Source of the DNA: an uncultured Rhodospirillales bacterium
GTDB lineage: Bacteria; Pseudomonadota; Alphaproteobacteria; ATCC43930; CGMCC-115725
DNA length: 64,000 nt
Direction: 5' to 3'
Assembly (NCBI GenBank): GCA_903822185.1
Contig: CAIJOA010000039.1
Span: forward strand, 1 to 64,000
In this document: in pieces, positions 50,037 through 58,521 of the stretch
Numbering within the stretch: the first letter of the stretch is position 1
Layout: every line of letters begins with the position of its first letter
The notes under the pieces: generated by a model
What the model was told of the DNA's origin: nothing
Databases searched by the model: none
Seen by the model: the letters and a program-made list of their open reading frames with translations, nothing else
Translations under genes and position numbers: made by a program

Positions 50037-51860
50037 TTAGGCGGCCTGCTGCGCCGGCAGCATGCGCTCGCGCGGCAAGGAAGCGCGGATCACGGTGCCA
50101 ACGCCTTTGGCGCTGGCGATATCGAGCTTCCCGCCGTGCAATTCGATCAGCCGACGTGCGATCGGCAAACCGAGGCCCGTGCCGTCGTAGCGTTTCGTGA
50201 AGGTGTTCTCGACCTGACGGAACGGCTCCAGCGAGATGGCAATCTCGTCTTCAGTCATGCCGATGCCCGTATCGGAAACCACCAACGCCAACCCACCATC
50301 TAAGGTGCGCTCGCCGCCGACTCGAACCTCGCCGCCGCTCGCTGTGAATTTGACCGCATTCGACAACAGGTTGATCAGGATCTGGCGCATCGCCACCGGG
50401 TCGGCCTGGAAGGCCGGCAGGTTCGGCGCAAGATTGACATGTAGTGCGATATTGCTCTTTTCGGCCTGGGCCGTAACCGCGGTAATGCTGCTCTGTACGA
50501 CTTCCTGAAGATCGACCGGCTCGTCGCGCAGTTCCATCTTGCCGGCAGAGATTTTCGAGATGTCGAGGACGTTGTTGATCAGCGCCAGCAGATGCTCGCC
50601 GGAATGGAAAATATCGGCGGCATATTCGATGTATTTTTTGACGCCGACCGGACCCATCGTTTCTTCTTTGATGATCTGCGAGAAGCCGATGATCGCGTTA
50701 AGCGGGGTCCGGAGTTCGTGGCTCATATTGGCAAGGAATTGCGATTTCGCGTCATTCGCGGCTTCCGCGCGTTCCTTACTGTGCTTCAACTCGAAATTTA
50801 TCTGACGCAGACGAATGCGTTCTTCAGCCAAACGCGCGTTCGAGGTCTGCAACAGCATACGTTCATCGGCGAGCTGGATTTCGCGGGCGGCGCGATAACC
50901 GATCTCGCGCATCAAGATCAGCGAAAGACCACCAAGCAGAAGCGTGCCGATGCCGGCTAGTGTGACGAGAACCACGGCCTGTTCGTAGGTCGCGGCGAGA
51001 GCACTTTCGAGATCGAGCCCGACCGTGGTGACGAGCGGGAAGTTTTCGACACGCCGATAGGCGTAAATCCGGCTGACATCGTCGATGACGCTGTTGCTGA
51101 TATAGGTGCCGCGGCCGCCGGCCGGGATGGTCGAGGGCTTCGGATCGGTTTCAACCGTCTTGCCGACACCATCCAATGCTTGCGAATCGCCGCCATTGAA
51201 GCGTGCTAGAACGATGTCGTCAGCGCCCATCAACGCGATCATGCCACGTTGACCAATATCCACCGACTTGTTGAGGGTCGTCAGGAAATTGGGGGCAAGA
51301 GCGAAGACGATGACGCCGAGGAATTGCCCATCGGCATTCTGGACCCGCCGCGATACCTGGATGACCCACTGGTTGTTGGCGTTGTCGAGAAGCGGATGAC
51401 TTATATAAAGGCCCTGCCGCGTCGCATCGAGGTTGGCGCGGAAATCTTCGCGGTCGCTAAGATCGACCGGCGTAGCGTGCGGATTGAGCGTCGATGACAG
51501 CAGCTTGCCGTCAGGACCGATGATGCCGGCCTGAATGGTCGCACCGCGAATGAGCGGAATATCTTGCGCCCAACTATAGATATCGAAATTGCTGTTCTTG
51601 GCCTGCATCCGCGCGGCGACAAGATCCATCGACGACGCGACTTCACCGAAGGTATGCGACACTTGATCGTCGAACATACCGGCCAGATTTGCGGCGTTAT
51701 GGCGCGCACTTTCGATCGCCGATCGGCGCGAATTGATCAACGAACCTGAAACAGCGGCCCACATTGTCAGGACGACGGACGCCAGCGCGGCAATAATCCC
51801 CAGTTTGAGGGTCCGCGTACGGCGGCGGGGATTGTCTTTGGAATTCACTGCAGTCGTCAT
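50037..51860 (-). CDS. Membrane sensor histidine kinase with periplasmic Cache domain
   Basis: 607 residues: TM1 about 20-42, periplasmic double-Cache sensor about 45-285 (GIIGPDGKLLSSTLNP, DLSDREDFRANLDATRQGLYIS), TM2 about 296-318, coiled-coil linker, HisKA with FLANMSHELRTPLNAIIGFS (phospho-His in SHELRTP), and HATPase motifs N (LLSNAVKFTA), G1 (VSDTGIGM), F and G2 (GTGLGLPIARRL). Cache sensors bind small extracellular ligands such as organic acids. No HAMP or PAS. No adjacent response regulator in the same unit; the FixJ-like gene 1.4 kb away is a candidate partner. Confidence 0.93.
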   Translation of the reverse strand: MTTAVNSKDNPRRRTRTLKLGIIAALASVVLTMWAAVSGSLINSRRSAIESARHNAANLAGMFDDQVSHTFGEVASSMDLVAARMQAKNSNFDIYSWAQDIPLIRGATIQAGIIGPDGKLLSSTLNPHATPVDLSDREDFRANLDATRQGLYISHPLLDNANNQWVIQVSRRVQNADGQFLGVIVFALAPNFLTTLNKSVDIGQRGMIALMGADDIVLARFNGGDSQALDGVGKTVETDPKPSTIPAGGRGTYISNSVIDDVSRIYAYRRVENFPLVTTVGLDLESALAATYEQAVVLVTLAGIGTLLLGGLSLILMREIGYRAAREIQLADERMLLQTSNARLAEERIRLRQINFELKHSKERAEAANDAKSQFLANMSHELRTPLNAIIGFSQIIKEETMGPVGVKKYIEYAADIFHSGEHLLALINNVLDISKISAGKMELRDEPVDLQEVVQSSITAVTAQAEKSNIALHVNLAPNLPAFQADPVAMRQILINLLSNAVKFTASGGEVRVGGERTLDGGLALVVSDTGIGMTEDEIAISLEPFRQVENTFTKRYDGTGLGLPIARRLIELHGGKLDIASAKGVGTVIRASLPRERMLPAQQAA

Positions 51861-52059
51861 AACTTAAAGGAATTATCACGCCGGGGTTAATGCTTCATTT
51901 GCCCGCAGTGCTTGGCTTCGTCCTCATTCCTTAAAACCTGCGACAATGCGCCCCGATTGCAGTTAATCGGCGTAAACGATTTTTTTGTGCAGTGCGGTGT
52001 TTAATAAGCCATCACGGAACAAACGCCGATTTTGTCGGTTTACGCCATTGGAGGTTGTG

Positions 52060-52239
52060 ATGGTATCCTTTATGAAAAACGTCGATACATTTTGCGGCCG
52101 CCTCAATGCCGGTCTTGCTGCCGTCGCCCTGGTTTTATCCATCCTCGTCGCCGCTGAATTGACGGTACGGATGCCCGAGCTTTTCCAGATGGCCGTCGAA
52201 GCCGAAGCGGATTCAATCACCGCGAGCGGCGCGTTCTAA
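52060..52239 (+). CDS. Small single-span membrane protein
   Basis: 59 residues, MVSFMKNVDTFCGRLNAGL, then a membrane segment (AAVALVLSILVAAELTV) and a short acidic end. GGAGG is placed about 5 nt before ATG 52060, and a terminator-like hairpin follows. In the 5' region GGCGTAAAC (51969-51977) and GTTTACGCC (52038-52046) form a widely spaced inverted repeat. Family not recognised; position between the histidine kinase and FixK-like gene suggests a stress-linked membrane peptide. Confidence 0.65.
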   Translation: MVSFMKNVDTFCGRLNAGLAAVALVLSILVAAELTVRMPELFQMAVEAEADSITASGAF

Positions 52240-52291
52240 TTCTCGCCCCCAAAAACCTGCACGTCCCTGAAGGGCGGCAAGCATCGCGTCC

Positions 52292-52325
52292 AGCCCTGGC
52301 AATCGGCCCGGGGCTTTATTTCGTA
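52292..52325 (+). terminator. Probable terminator after the small membrane protein gene
   Basis: Arms AGCCCTGG and CCGGGGCT-like (52292-52299 with 52308-52315; one G-T pair), followed by TTATTTCG. Moderate stem, partial T-run. Confidence 0.5.
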
Positions 52326-52377
52326 AATGATTGATGAAGATCGGCGACGCGGTCAAACCGCGCTGCGCCGATTCGTA

Positions 52378-53064
52378 TCAGGCGGCTTCGCCCAGATTTT
52401 CCAACGCGGCGCGATCGACGATCGCGAGTTCGTGGACATTCTGCTGTTTGATGATGCCTTCGTTCTTCAGTTGGCTGAAAGCACGGCTGACCGTTTCCAT
52501 GGTCAGTCCCAGATAATCACCGATATCGGTACGGGTCATCGGCAGGCTGATGCGGACGTCGTCGGCGCGATTGGCGAGTTCGAGCAAAAAGCTGGCAACC
52601 CGTTCCATCGCGGTCATATGACCGAGAGCCGTCATGCGTTGCCGCGCCGAGCAGAGACCGTCGCGCATGATGCCGACCAGATAGGTCGCCACGCGCGGCT
52701 GTTCCGAAATGAGAACATCGATCTTGCGGCGGGAATAACGCATCACCGTCACCGAGGTCATGGCTTCGGCAACAAAGGGATAAATCGCGTCGGCATCGAG
52801 GCCGATGAAGTCGCCGGCAAGGAAGAACGCGCCGATATGGCGGCGGCCGTCGGCGAGCATTTTGCAGCTCCGAACCGCCCCTTTGATGACCCGAAAATAA
52901 TAGTCGGCCGCATCGCCCTCGTAGAAAAGCGAGCTGTCACGATCGAGCATAACGACGGTGCCGATACGATCCAGCGCCGCCATGCCCTCGACCGGCGGGG
53001 CGCCAAACGAGGCAAGGACGGGTTGACTTGCGCGATCGCTGGGACGGAGGGCGGCGGCAGTCAT
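52378..53064 (-). CDS. fixK: Crp/Fnr-family regulator, FixK-like
   Basis: 228 residues: cyclic-nucleotide-like beta-roll (SSLFYEGDAADYYFRVIKGAV, about 40-60), dimer helix, and C-terminal HTH (MTRTDIGDYLGLTMETVSRAFSQL) whose E-SR recognition residues match the Fnr/FixK group. The N-terminal cysteine cluster of oxygen-sensing Fnr is absent, as in FixK. Start set at MTAAALRPSDRA; an in-frame start ten codons earlier is possible. A FixJ-box-like site lies about 80 nt upstream. Probable activator of low-oxygen genes. Confidence 0.87.
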   Translation of the reverse strand: MTAAALRPSDRASQPVLASFGAPPVEGMAALDRIGTVVMLDRDSSLFYEGDAADYYFRVIKGAVRSCKMLADGRRHIGAFFLAGDFIGLDADAIYPFVAEAMTSVTVMRYSRRKIDVLISEQPRVATYLVGIMRDGLCSARQRMTALGHMTAMERVASFLLELANRADDVRISLPMTRTDIGDYLGLTMETVSRAFSQLKNEGIIKQQNVHELAIVDRAALENLGEAA

Positions 53065-53142
53065 AACGGGGCTCCATGCGGGGGTACGTGGCACAATGGA
53101 AAGTGCCGCATGGCTGCGCCTTGCGAAATTCGGAGTTGTGCG

Positions 53143-53158
53143 TAGGGGGAACCACGTA
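53143..53158 (-). promoter_or_regulatory. FixJ-box-like site upstream of the fixK-like gene
   Basis: On the minus strand the sequence reads TACGTGGTTCCCCCTA, close to the FixJ K-box known from rhizobial fixK promoters (TACGTAGTTTCC-N-TA type; about two mismatches). It is centred about 86 nt before the fixK-like ATG, in the gap to the divergent fixJ-like gene. Confidence 0.48.
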
Positions 53159-53258
53159 GGGCGGCTCTTGGCACTCTACTTTCGATAGGCAAAATCGGCG
53201 AAAAGGCTTGTTTTCCACCCTGCTTTAGGCAAAAGCTTGGGGGTGATCGGGGTGAAGA

Positions 53259-53879
53259 ATGAGCGCTGAAAACAAAGTTTATGTCATCGACGACGATGAC
53301 GCAGTTCGGGACTCGTTATCCTTCCAGTTGGAAGCCGCCGGCTATGCCGTCACGGTCTTTCCCTCCGCCGTCGCCTTTTTGGCCGTCGCTGACACCCTGC
53401 CTGCCGGCTGTATCATCTCCGACATCCAAATGCCCGAGATCGACGGCCTGGAATTGCAGCAACAGGTCGCCGAGCGGAAACTGACCTTTCCGGTGATCCT
53501 CGTCACCGGTTATGCCGATGTCGCCCTCGCAGTTCGGGCGATGAAAGCCGGTGCGGTCGATTTCATCGAGAAGCCGTTCAGCGACGAATCCATCCTGACC
53601 TGCCTCCGCCTCGCCCAGTCGCGCTTTGCCGAGCAGCTGGCGAGCGACGCCGCCGGCACCTCGGCCCGCGACCGGTTGGGGGTTCTAACCCCGCGCGAGC
53701 GGGAAGTTTTCGATCAGCTCGTCCGGGGCAAACAGAACAAGGTCATTGCCTTCGATCTCAGCATCTCGCCACGCACCGTCGAGGTTCACCGCGCCCGTGT
53801 CCTCGAAAAGCTTGAAGCGCACAGCCTTTCCGAGCTGGTCCGGCTGGCGCTCGCCGCAGGCGTTCAAATCTCGAGCTAA
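53259..53879 (+). CDS. fixJ: FixJ-family response regulator
   Basis: 206 residues: receiver domain 1-125 with acidic cluster DDDD (about 11-14), phosphorylated D in CIISDIQMPEIDG, K in FIEKPFSDE; then a LuxR/GerE HTH (LTPREREVFDQLVRGKQNKVIAF, ISPRTVEVHRARVLEKL). The second domain order and linker match FixJ. Divergent from the FixK-like gene that it probably activates. No FixL (heme-PAS) kinase gene is adjacent. Confidence 0.9.
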   Translation: MSAENKVYVIDDDDAVRDSLSFQLEAAGYAVTVFPSAVAFLAVADTLPAGCIISDIQMPEIDGLELQQQVAERKLTFPVILVTGYADVALAVRAMKAGAVDFIEKPFSDESILTCLRLAQSRFAEQLASDAAGTSARDRLGVLTPREREVFDQLVRGKQNKVIAFDLSISPRTVEVHRARVLEKLEAHSLSELVRLALAAGVQISS

Positions 53880-53900
53880 ACGGCCAAGCCGCCGCCGGGA

Positions 53901-54683
53901 TTATTCCGCCAAGCCGGTGGCGACATCGAATGGAAAGACGGTATCGCCGTTCGGGCGTTGAAGCTTCTTCTGCCGGTCCGGATAATCAAGCCGCCACAGC
54001 ATGTCGCGAATGACATTGAGGCGCGCCCGCTCTTTGTCATCGGCGCGCACGACCGTCCAGGGACAGGCGGTGCTATGGGTTCGCTCTAGCATTCGGTCAC
54101 GCGCCTTGCTGTAGGCATCCCAGAGCTTCGACGCCTTCGCGTCGATCGGGCTTAGCTTCCATTGCTTGAGCGGATCCTTCGCCCGGTCGGCTAGCCGCTG
54201 CTTCTGTTCGTGCTTCGTGATGTCGAGATAATATTTGAGAATCGACATGCCACCATGCGCAAGCATGGCTTCAAAGTGAGGCACGGCTTCGAGAAATTCC
54301 TCGGTTTGCGCCTTCGTGCAAAAACCCATCACGCGCTCGACACCGGCACGGTTGTACCAACTGCGATTGAACAGCACGATTTCGCCGTCCGCCGGTAAAT
54401 ACGGCACATAGCGCTGAAAATACCAGGAGTGCTCCTCACGCGCGCTGGGCGGCCCCAGCGCAACCACGCGGGTTTCGCGCGGGCTGAGATGCTCGACGAT
54501 GCGCTTAATTGTGCCGTCTTTACCGGCCGTATCGCGCCCTTCGAAAATGACCAGCACACGCTGCCCGCGCTCGATGACGTGACGCTGAAGCTTCACCAAT
54601 TCGACCTGAAGATGATGCAGCGTCGCTTCATACGCATCGCCGTCGCGTGACGGGACAGCTTTATAATCGGCGGTCTTAGGCAT
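53901..54683 (-). CDS. ppk2: Polyphosphate kinase 2 family protein
   Basis: 260 residues from ATG 54683 (MPKTADYKAVPSRDGD), with AAGGAG upstream; the longer frame adds 37 unrelated residues. Walker A FEGRDTAGKDGTI, catalytic EEHSWYFQRYV, lid NRSWYNRAGVERVMGF, and Walker B-like ILKYYLDITKHEQ. It uses polyphosphate to make nucleoside di- or triphosphates in the cytosol. Length fits the one-domain PPK2 class I. Convergent with fixJ, 21 nt apart. Confidence 0.94.
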   Translation of the reverse strand: MPKTADYKAVPSRDGDAYEATLHHLQVELVKLQRHVIERGQRVLVIFEGRDTAGKDGTIKRIVEHLSPRETRVVALGPPSAREEHSWYFQRYVPYLPADGEIVLFNRSWYNRAGVERVMGFCTKAQTEEFLEAVPHFEAMLAHGGMSILKYYLDITKHEQKQRLADRAKDPLKQWKLSPIDAKASKLWDAYSKARDRMLERTHSTACPWTVVRADDKERARLNVIRDMLWRLDYPDRQKKLQRPNGDTVFPFDVATGLAE

Positions 54684-54931
54684 GCTTCTCTCCTTACCGT
54701 GATTATCGCGCCGTCCTCGGGAGGCGCAAGAAGAAGACATCGGCGACTCGGACATGGTTAAATTTTCGTAAATTAAATGCCTCTCTTTTGCCAATTACCT
54801 GTCGCTGGTTCGACAAAAATGCCGGCTACGAAGAAGATCGAAAAATAAGTAGTTGCTCTTAGTTGACGGGATCGAGGGGCGGGATAATGAATTGCACGAA
54901 ACTTGTCGCCGTTGGCCAAAGGGGAATTACG

Positions 54932-55198
54932 ATGGCGCGTCTCGACCAGTCCTTGCCTGCAACAGCTGAACTAACCCGCGACCTCCGTCAGATCGACGGC
55001 TTGATCGTCGCGCTTCGTACGGCCCATGCTTACGAAGACGGCGATCTGGATGATATGCGCTGGCTGCAGGAACGCCGCCGCTTCATTGTCGGTGTGATCA
55101 CTGCACGCAATCTGCAGAAGCAGCAACCTGTCGTCGATTTGGCGGCGTGGCGCAGTGGCCGGTCGATGCAACACGAAGCGCGCTCACGCGTCGCCTAA
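54932..55198 (+). CDS. Small helical protein of unknown function
   Basis: 88 residues starting MARLDQSLPATAELTRDLRQ with AAGGGG 8 nt before ATG; in-frame ATGs at 54887 and 54863 are less well served by ribosome sites. Predicted mostly helical, mixed charge, no membrane segment. Not recognised. Lies between ppk2 (divergent) and the CoA-transferase gene (convergent). Confidence 0.65.
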   Translation: MARLDQSLPATAELTRDLRQIDGLIVALRTAHAYEDGDLDDMRWLQERRRFIVGVITARNLQKQQPVVDLAAWRSGRSMQHEARSRVA

Positions 55199-55224
55199 GC
55201 AAATCGGCTTCTAAACGGCTAGGA

Positions 55225-56409
55225 TCAGATAACACGATCCCGACGTAACGACGCGATCTCGTCGGCTGTCAGCCCGGCATCGCTCAACACGCTGTCCGTA
55301 TGCTCGCCCAATCCAGGCGGCGGCAAAGGATCGCTTTCACGCTCCCCGTCGATCCGTAACGCCCGGTGCATGCCGGTATGCTCGCCATGCTGCGGATGGC
55401 TGTAGCGATAGAACAATCCCAAATGCTCGACTTCCGGATCGGCCATGGCCTCCGGAATGGAATTGACCGGCGCGCAAGGCACGTCTTCCTCGGCCATCCG
55501 CGTCATCCATTCGGCACGTGTCTTCGCGGCGAACACCGGGGCCAGGATATCGAGCAACTGCTGAAAATTCTTGATCCGTCCCGGCCGATCGCGGAAGCGC
55601 GGATCTTCGGTGATCTCCAATCTGCCCAACGCCGCCAGCATGCCGCGCCAGAACTTCTCGGTCGATGACGGATGGAGCGCAATCAGGCCATCGGAGCAGC
55701 GGAACGAGAACGCCGCCGAAATGGCCGCCCGCGTCTGCGGCCCCAAGACGACGCCGCCTTGCGTATAGGCCGTGAACGAATCCGGCATGAAATACATGCT
55801 GGCTTCGAGCAGCGTGATGTCGATCTTCGCTCCCTTGCCGGTCCGCTCGCGCTCGAACAGCGCCGCCATGATGCCATTACAAGCCTGCATGCCGGTGATC
55901 TGGTCGGAAAGCGTCGGGCCGCGCATGCGCGGATCGTCTTCCTCGACGAACATGCTGAGAATGCCCGAGCGTGCCTGCCCGATCGTGTCGTAGGCCGGCT
56001 GATTGCCGTACGGCCCGTCCTCGGAAAAACCGGTGATCGAGCAATAGACAAGACGCGGATTGAGCGCGCGCAACACTTCGGCATGAAGTCCATGCCGCTT
56101 CATCACCCCGGCGCGGAAATTCTCGAGGACGACGTCGGCGCTTTGTGCCAGCCGTTTGAACAGTTCCTGTCCGCGCGGATCGCCGAGATTGATCGAGAGA
56201 CTGCGCTTGTTGCGGTTGAAGGCAGTGAAGTTAGAACTGTAACCCTGCGCCCCGCCGCCCGCACCGAAGATGCGGAACGGATCGCCGCCATCGGGCCGTT
56301 CGATCTTGATGACCTCGGCCCCTAGATCGGCCAACTGCAATCCAGCAAAGGGGCCGGCGATGAACTGCCCTGCTTCGAGAACGCGAATACCTTTGAGCGG
56401 GCTCGTCAT
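55225..56409 (-). CDS. CaiB/BaiF-family (type III) CoA-transferase
   Basis: 394 residues starting MTSPLKGIRVLEAGQFIAGP. Family blocks: ADLGAEVIKIERPDGGDP, FNRNKRSLSINLGDPRG, VLENFRAGVMKRHG and the region GNQPAYDTIGQARSG, containing the catalytic aspartate. It moves CoA between organic acids, here probably to activate a catabolic intermediate. ATG 56409 chosen at the family start; the longer frame runs into the upstream gene. Last gene of a five-gene operon, 7 nt after the MetE-like gene. Confidence 0.93.
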   Translation of the reverse strand: MTSPLKGIRVLEAGQFIAGPFAGLQLADLGAEVIKIERPDGGDPFRIFGAGGGAQGYSSNFTAFNRNKRSLSINLGDPRGQELFKRLAQSADVVLENFRAGVMKRHGLHAEVLRALNPRLVYCSITGFSEDGPYGNQPAYDTIGQARSGILSMFVEEDDPRMRGPTLSDQITGMQACNGIMAALFERERTGKGAKIDITLLEASMYFMPDSFTAYTQGGVVLGPQTRAAISAAFSFRCSDGLIALHPSSTEKFWRGMLAALGRLEITEDPRFRDRPGRIKNFQQLLDILAPVFAAKTRAEWMTRMAEEDVPCAPVNSIPEAMADPEVEHLGLFYRYSHPQHGEHTGMHRALRIDGERESDPLPPPGLGEHTDSVLSDAGLTADEIASLRRDRVI

Positions 56410-56416
56410 CGGCAAC

Positions 56417-57547
56417 TCATTTCCAGATAGCGCTCGCCGCGGTGACGAGATGGCCGAGCTTGCGTTCCTCATCCGAGGCCGTGAAACGATCGGTTTCGGC
56501 GGAGGAGGCAAAGCCGCATTGCGGGCTGAGGCAGAGCCGTTCCATTGCGACGAATTTGGCGGCTTCATCGACCCGGCGTTTCAGGTCATCGACCGGCTCA
56601 AGCGCCTTTTGCTTTGTGCTCATCAGCCCGAGAATTACGGTCTTGTTCTTCGGCACGTATCGCAGCGGCTGAAAATCGCCGGCCCGCTCCGTGTCATATT
56701 CGAGAAAGAAGCCGTCGAAATTCAATTGTTGAAAAAGCCGCTCCGCTACCGGGTCGTAGCCGCCGCTGGCCTGGCCGTGGCCGGCATTCCCACGGCAAAG
56801 ATGGACACACAGCGTCATGTCCTTGGGCCGGTCGCGAATTGAATCGTTGATGAGGCCGATATAATCGTCGATCAGCGCCTGCGGGTCTTCCCCGCGTTGC
56901 CGCACGACCTCCTGATTCTTCGGATCGCACAGCACGGCGAGCGGCACTTCATCGACCTGAAGATATTTGCAGCCCATCGCCGCAAGCTCGGCGATCTCTT
57001 GACGGTAGATCGCGGCGATATCGGCGAAATAAGCTTTGCGGTCGCCGGCATAAGGCGATTTTGACAGACCTGTATCGCCGGTGAAGAAGTGATTGACCGT
57101 CGGTGACGGGATCGTGGCCTTCGCCGTCTTTGTCGTCGTCTTTAGAACGAAGGCGAAATCGTCGGCGGTGATCGTCTCGCGCCGTTTCAGCTTGCCGGTC
57201 GCGTACCGCACCGGCACGCCGCGCCGCGTCTCGCCGGAAAATTCCGTGAACGTGAAAGAGCTTTGGATCTTGTCCGAACTGAAGCCATCGACACGTTCGA
57301 AGAAACGGTCGCGCCAATTGTTGCGGCGAAATTCACCATCGGTAATGGCCTGCAGCCCGACGCGTTCCTGCAGCGCAATAACCTCGCGAATTTCCTTGTC
57401 TTCGAGCGCGCGCAAGTCTTGGGCGGACAGAGTACCGGCGGCGCATGCTTTGCGCGCTTCCAACAGCGCCGATGAACGGATCAGGCTGCCGACGTGATCG
57501 GCATGAAACGGCGGATCGATTTTCGCGACGTCCGATTGAAGCGCCAT
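56417..57547 (-). CDS. Core MetE-like zinc methyltransferase, second copy
   Basis: 376 residues, paralogue of the protein at 3547-4662. FHADHVGSLIRSS start; zinc ligands H249 and C251 (VHLCRGN), E283 (FFLEYD) and C344 (SPQCGF). ATG 57547 forms a TGATG stop-start junction with the gene before; a GTG one codon earlier is an alternative. Unlike the first copy it sits inside a catabolic operon (dehydrogenases, CoA-transferase), so the acceptor or donor is probably not methionine metabolism; thiol alkyl transfer as in epoxyalkane:CoM transferase relatives is possible. Confidence 0.86.
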   Translation of the reverse strand: MALQSDVAKIDPPFHADHVGSLIRSSALLEARKACAAGTLSAQDLRALEDKEIREVIALQERVGLQAITDGEFRRNNWRDRFFERVDGFSSDKIQSSFTFTEFSGETRRGVPVRYATGKLKRRETITADDFAFVLKTTTKTAKATIPSPTVNHFFTGDTGLSKSPYAGDRKAYFADIAAIYRQEIAELAAMGCKYLQVDEVPLAVLCDPKNQEVVRQRGEDPQALIDDYIGLINDSIRDRPKDMTLCVHLCRGNAGHGQASGGYDPVAERLFQQLNFDGFFLEYDTERAGDFQPLRYVPKNKTVILGLMSTKQKALEPVDDLKRRVDEAAKFVAMERLCLSPQCGFASSAETDRFTASDEERKLGHLVTAASAIWK

Positions 57548-58521
57548 CACGTTTCTCCCTTTTTCACGACATTGATCATGTTGCCGATATCTCCAGCGAG
57601 ATACCGGGTCATGTTTTCTTTGACGAAAGGCAAAACCTGCGACGTGTAGTCGGCGTTGAAGGCGCCGATATGGGGCGACAGGATCACGTTATCCATGCCC
57701 CAGAAAGGATGATCGGCCGGCAGCGGTTCCTGCACGAACACGTCGATCGCCGCACCGCCTATCCGACGGTTATGCAATGCGTCGATCAGTGCCGGTTCAT
57801 CGACGATGCCGCCGCGCGCGAGATTGATGATAAAAGCCGTCGGCTTCATCGCCGCCAGCATCTTCGCATCGACGATGTTACGGGTTTCGGGCGTCAGCGG
57901 CGTCAGGATGACGAAATGATCGAACTGGCCGATCGCCTTGATCAGATCATCGCGCAAGACCATGCGGTCGAAGCCCGACACTTGGCGCGCCGACGAGGTG
58001 ACACCGACGACCTCCATACCGAAGGCTTTGCAGACCGGGCCCAGCACCTCGGCGATGGCGCCGATGCCGAAGATGCCCACGGTCTTACCGTGGAGCATGC
58101 GGCCGCCATACCGCTCCCAATGATGCTTTTCCTGGTTGCGCAGCATGCGTGGCATCTCGCGGGCGAAAGCCAGCATCGAGAGCAACGCCGCTTCGGTCAT
58201 CGGCACGCCGTGCATGCCGTGCATGTTCGTGACCATCGCTTGAGGCCGAAGCGCCGGAACGTCGGTGATGTGATCGACACCGGTGCCGAGCGCCAGCACC
58301 CATTTGAGCTTCTTGCCACGTCCCAGGATGCTTTCGGCATCGAGCCCAAGATGCGCGCCGAACGTCACCAGGATTTCGGCATCCGCGATATAAGGATCGA
58401 CCTCGGCAAGCTTCGCCGCGAGATCGGCTTTGACCGCCGGAAACTCCTGACGGATAAAGGCAAGACAACGCTGCCGGTCGGATTCCGGCAGCATCGGCAG
58501 ATAGATCAGGACATTTGTCAT
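57547..58521 (-). CDS. D-isomer 2-hydroxyacid dehydrogenase
   Basis: 324 residues. NAD(P) loop VGIFGIGAIAEVLG (about 147-160), catalytic R in INLARGGIVDE, E in VFVQEPLP and H in LSPHIGAF. It interconverts a 2-oxo acid and a D-2-hydroxy acid. Overlaps the alcohol dehydrogenase stop by ATGA and the MetE-like gene by TGATG, indicating strict cotranslation. Confidence 0.93.
   Translation of the reverse strand: MTNVLIYLPMLPESDRQRCLAFIRQEFPAVKADLAAKLAEVDPYIADAEILVTFGAHLGLDAESILGRGKKLKWVLALGTGVDHITDVPALRPQAMVTNMHGMHGVPMTEAALLSMLAFAREMPRMLRNQEKHHWERYGGRMLHGKTVGIFGIGAIAEVLGPVCKAFGMEVVGVTSSARQVSGFDRMVLRDDLIKAIGQFDHFVILTPLTPETRNIVDAKMLAAMKPTAFIINLARGGIVDEPALIDALHNRRIGGAAIDVFVQEPLPADHPFWGMDNVILSPHIGAFNADYTSQVLPFVKENMTRYLAGDIGNMINVVKKGET

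Noticed and set aside
52060-52377. Fnr/FixK boxes (TTGAT-N4-ATCAA type) in the stress-gene cluster
   Set aside because: None with acceptable match was seen in the gaps before the universal stress, ppk2 or small membrane protein genes.
53169-53183. Sigma-54 promoter upstream of the fixJ-like gene (TGGCACTCTACTTTC)
   Set aside because: The -24 half fits but the -12 half is TTTC without the essential GC dinucleotide.
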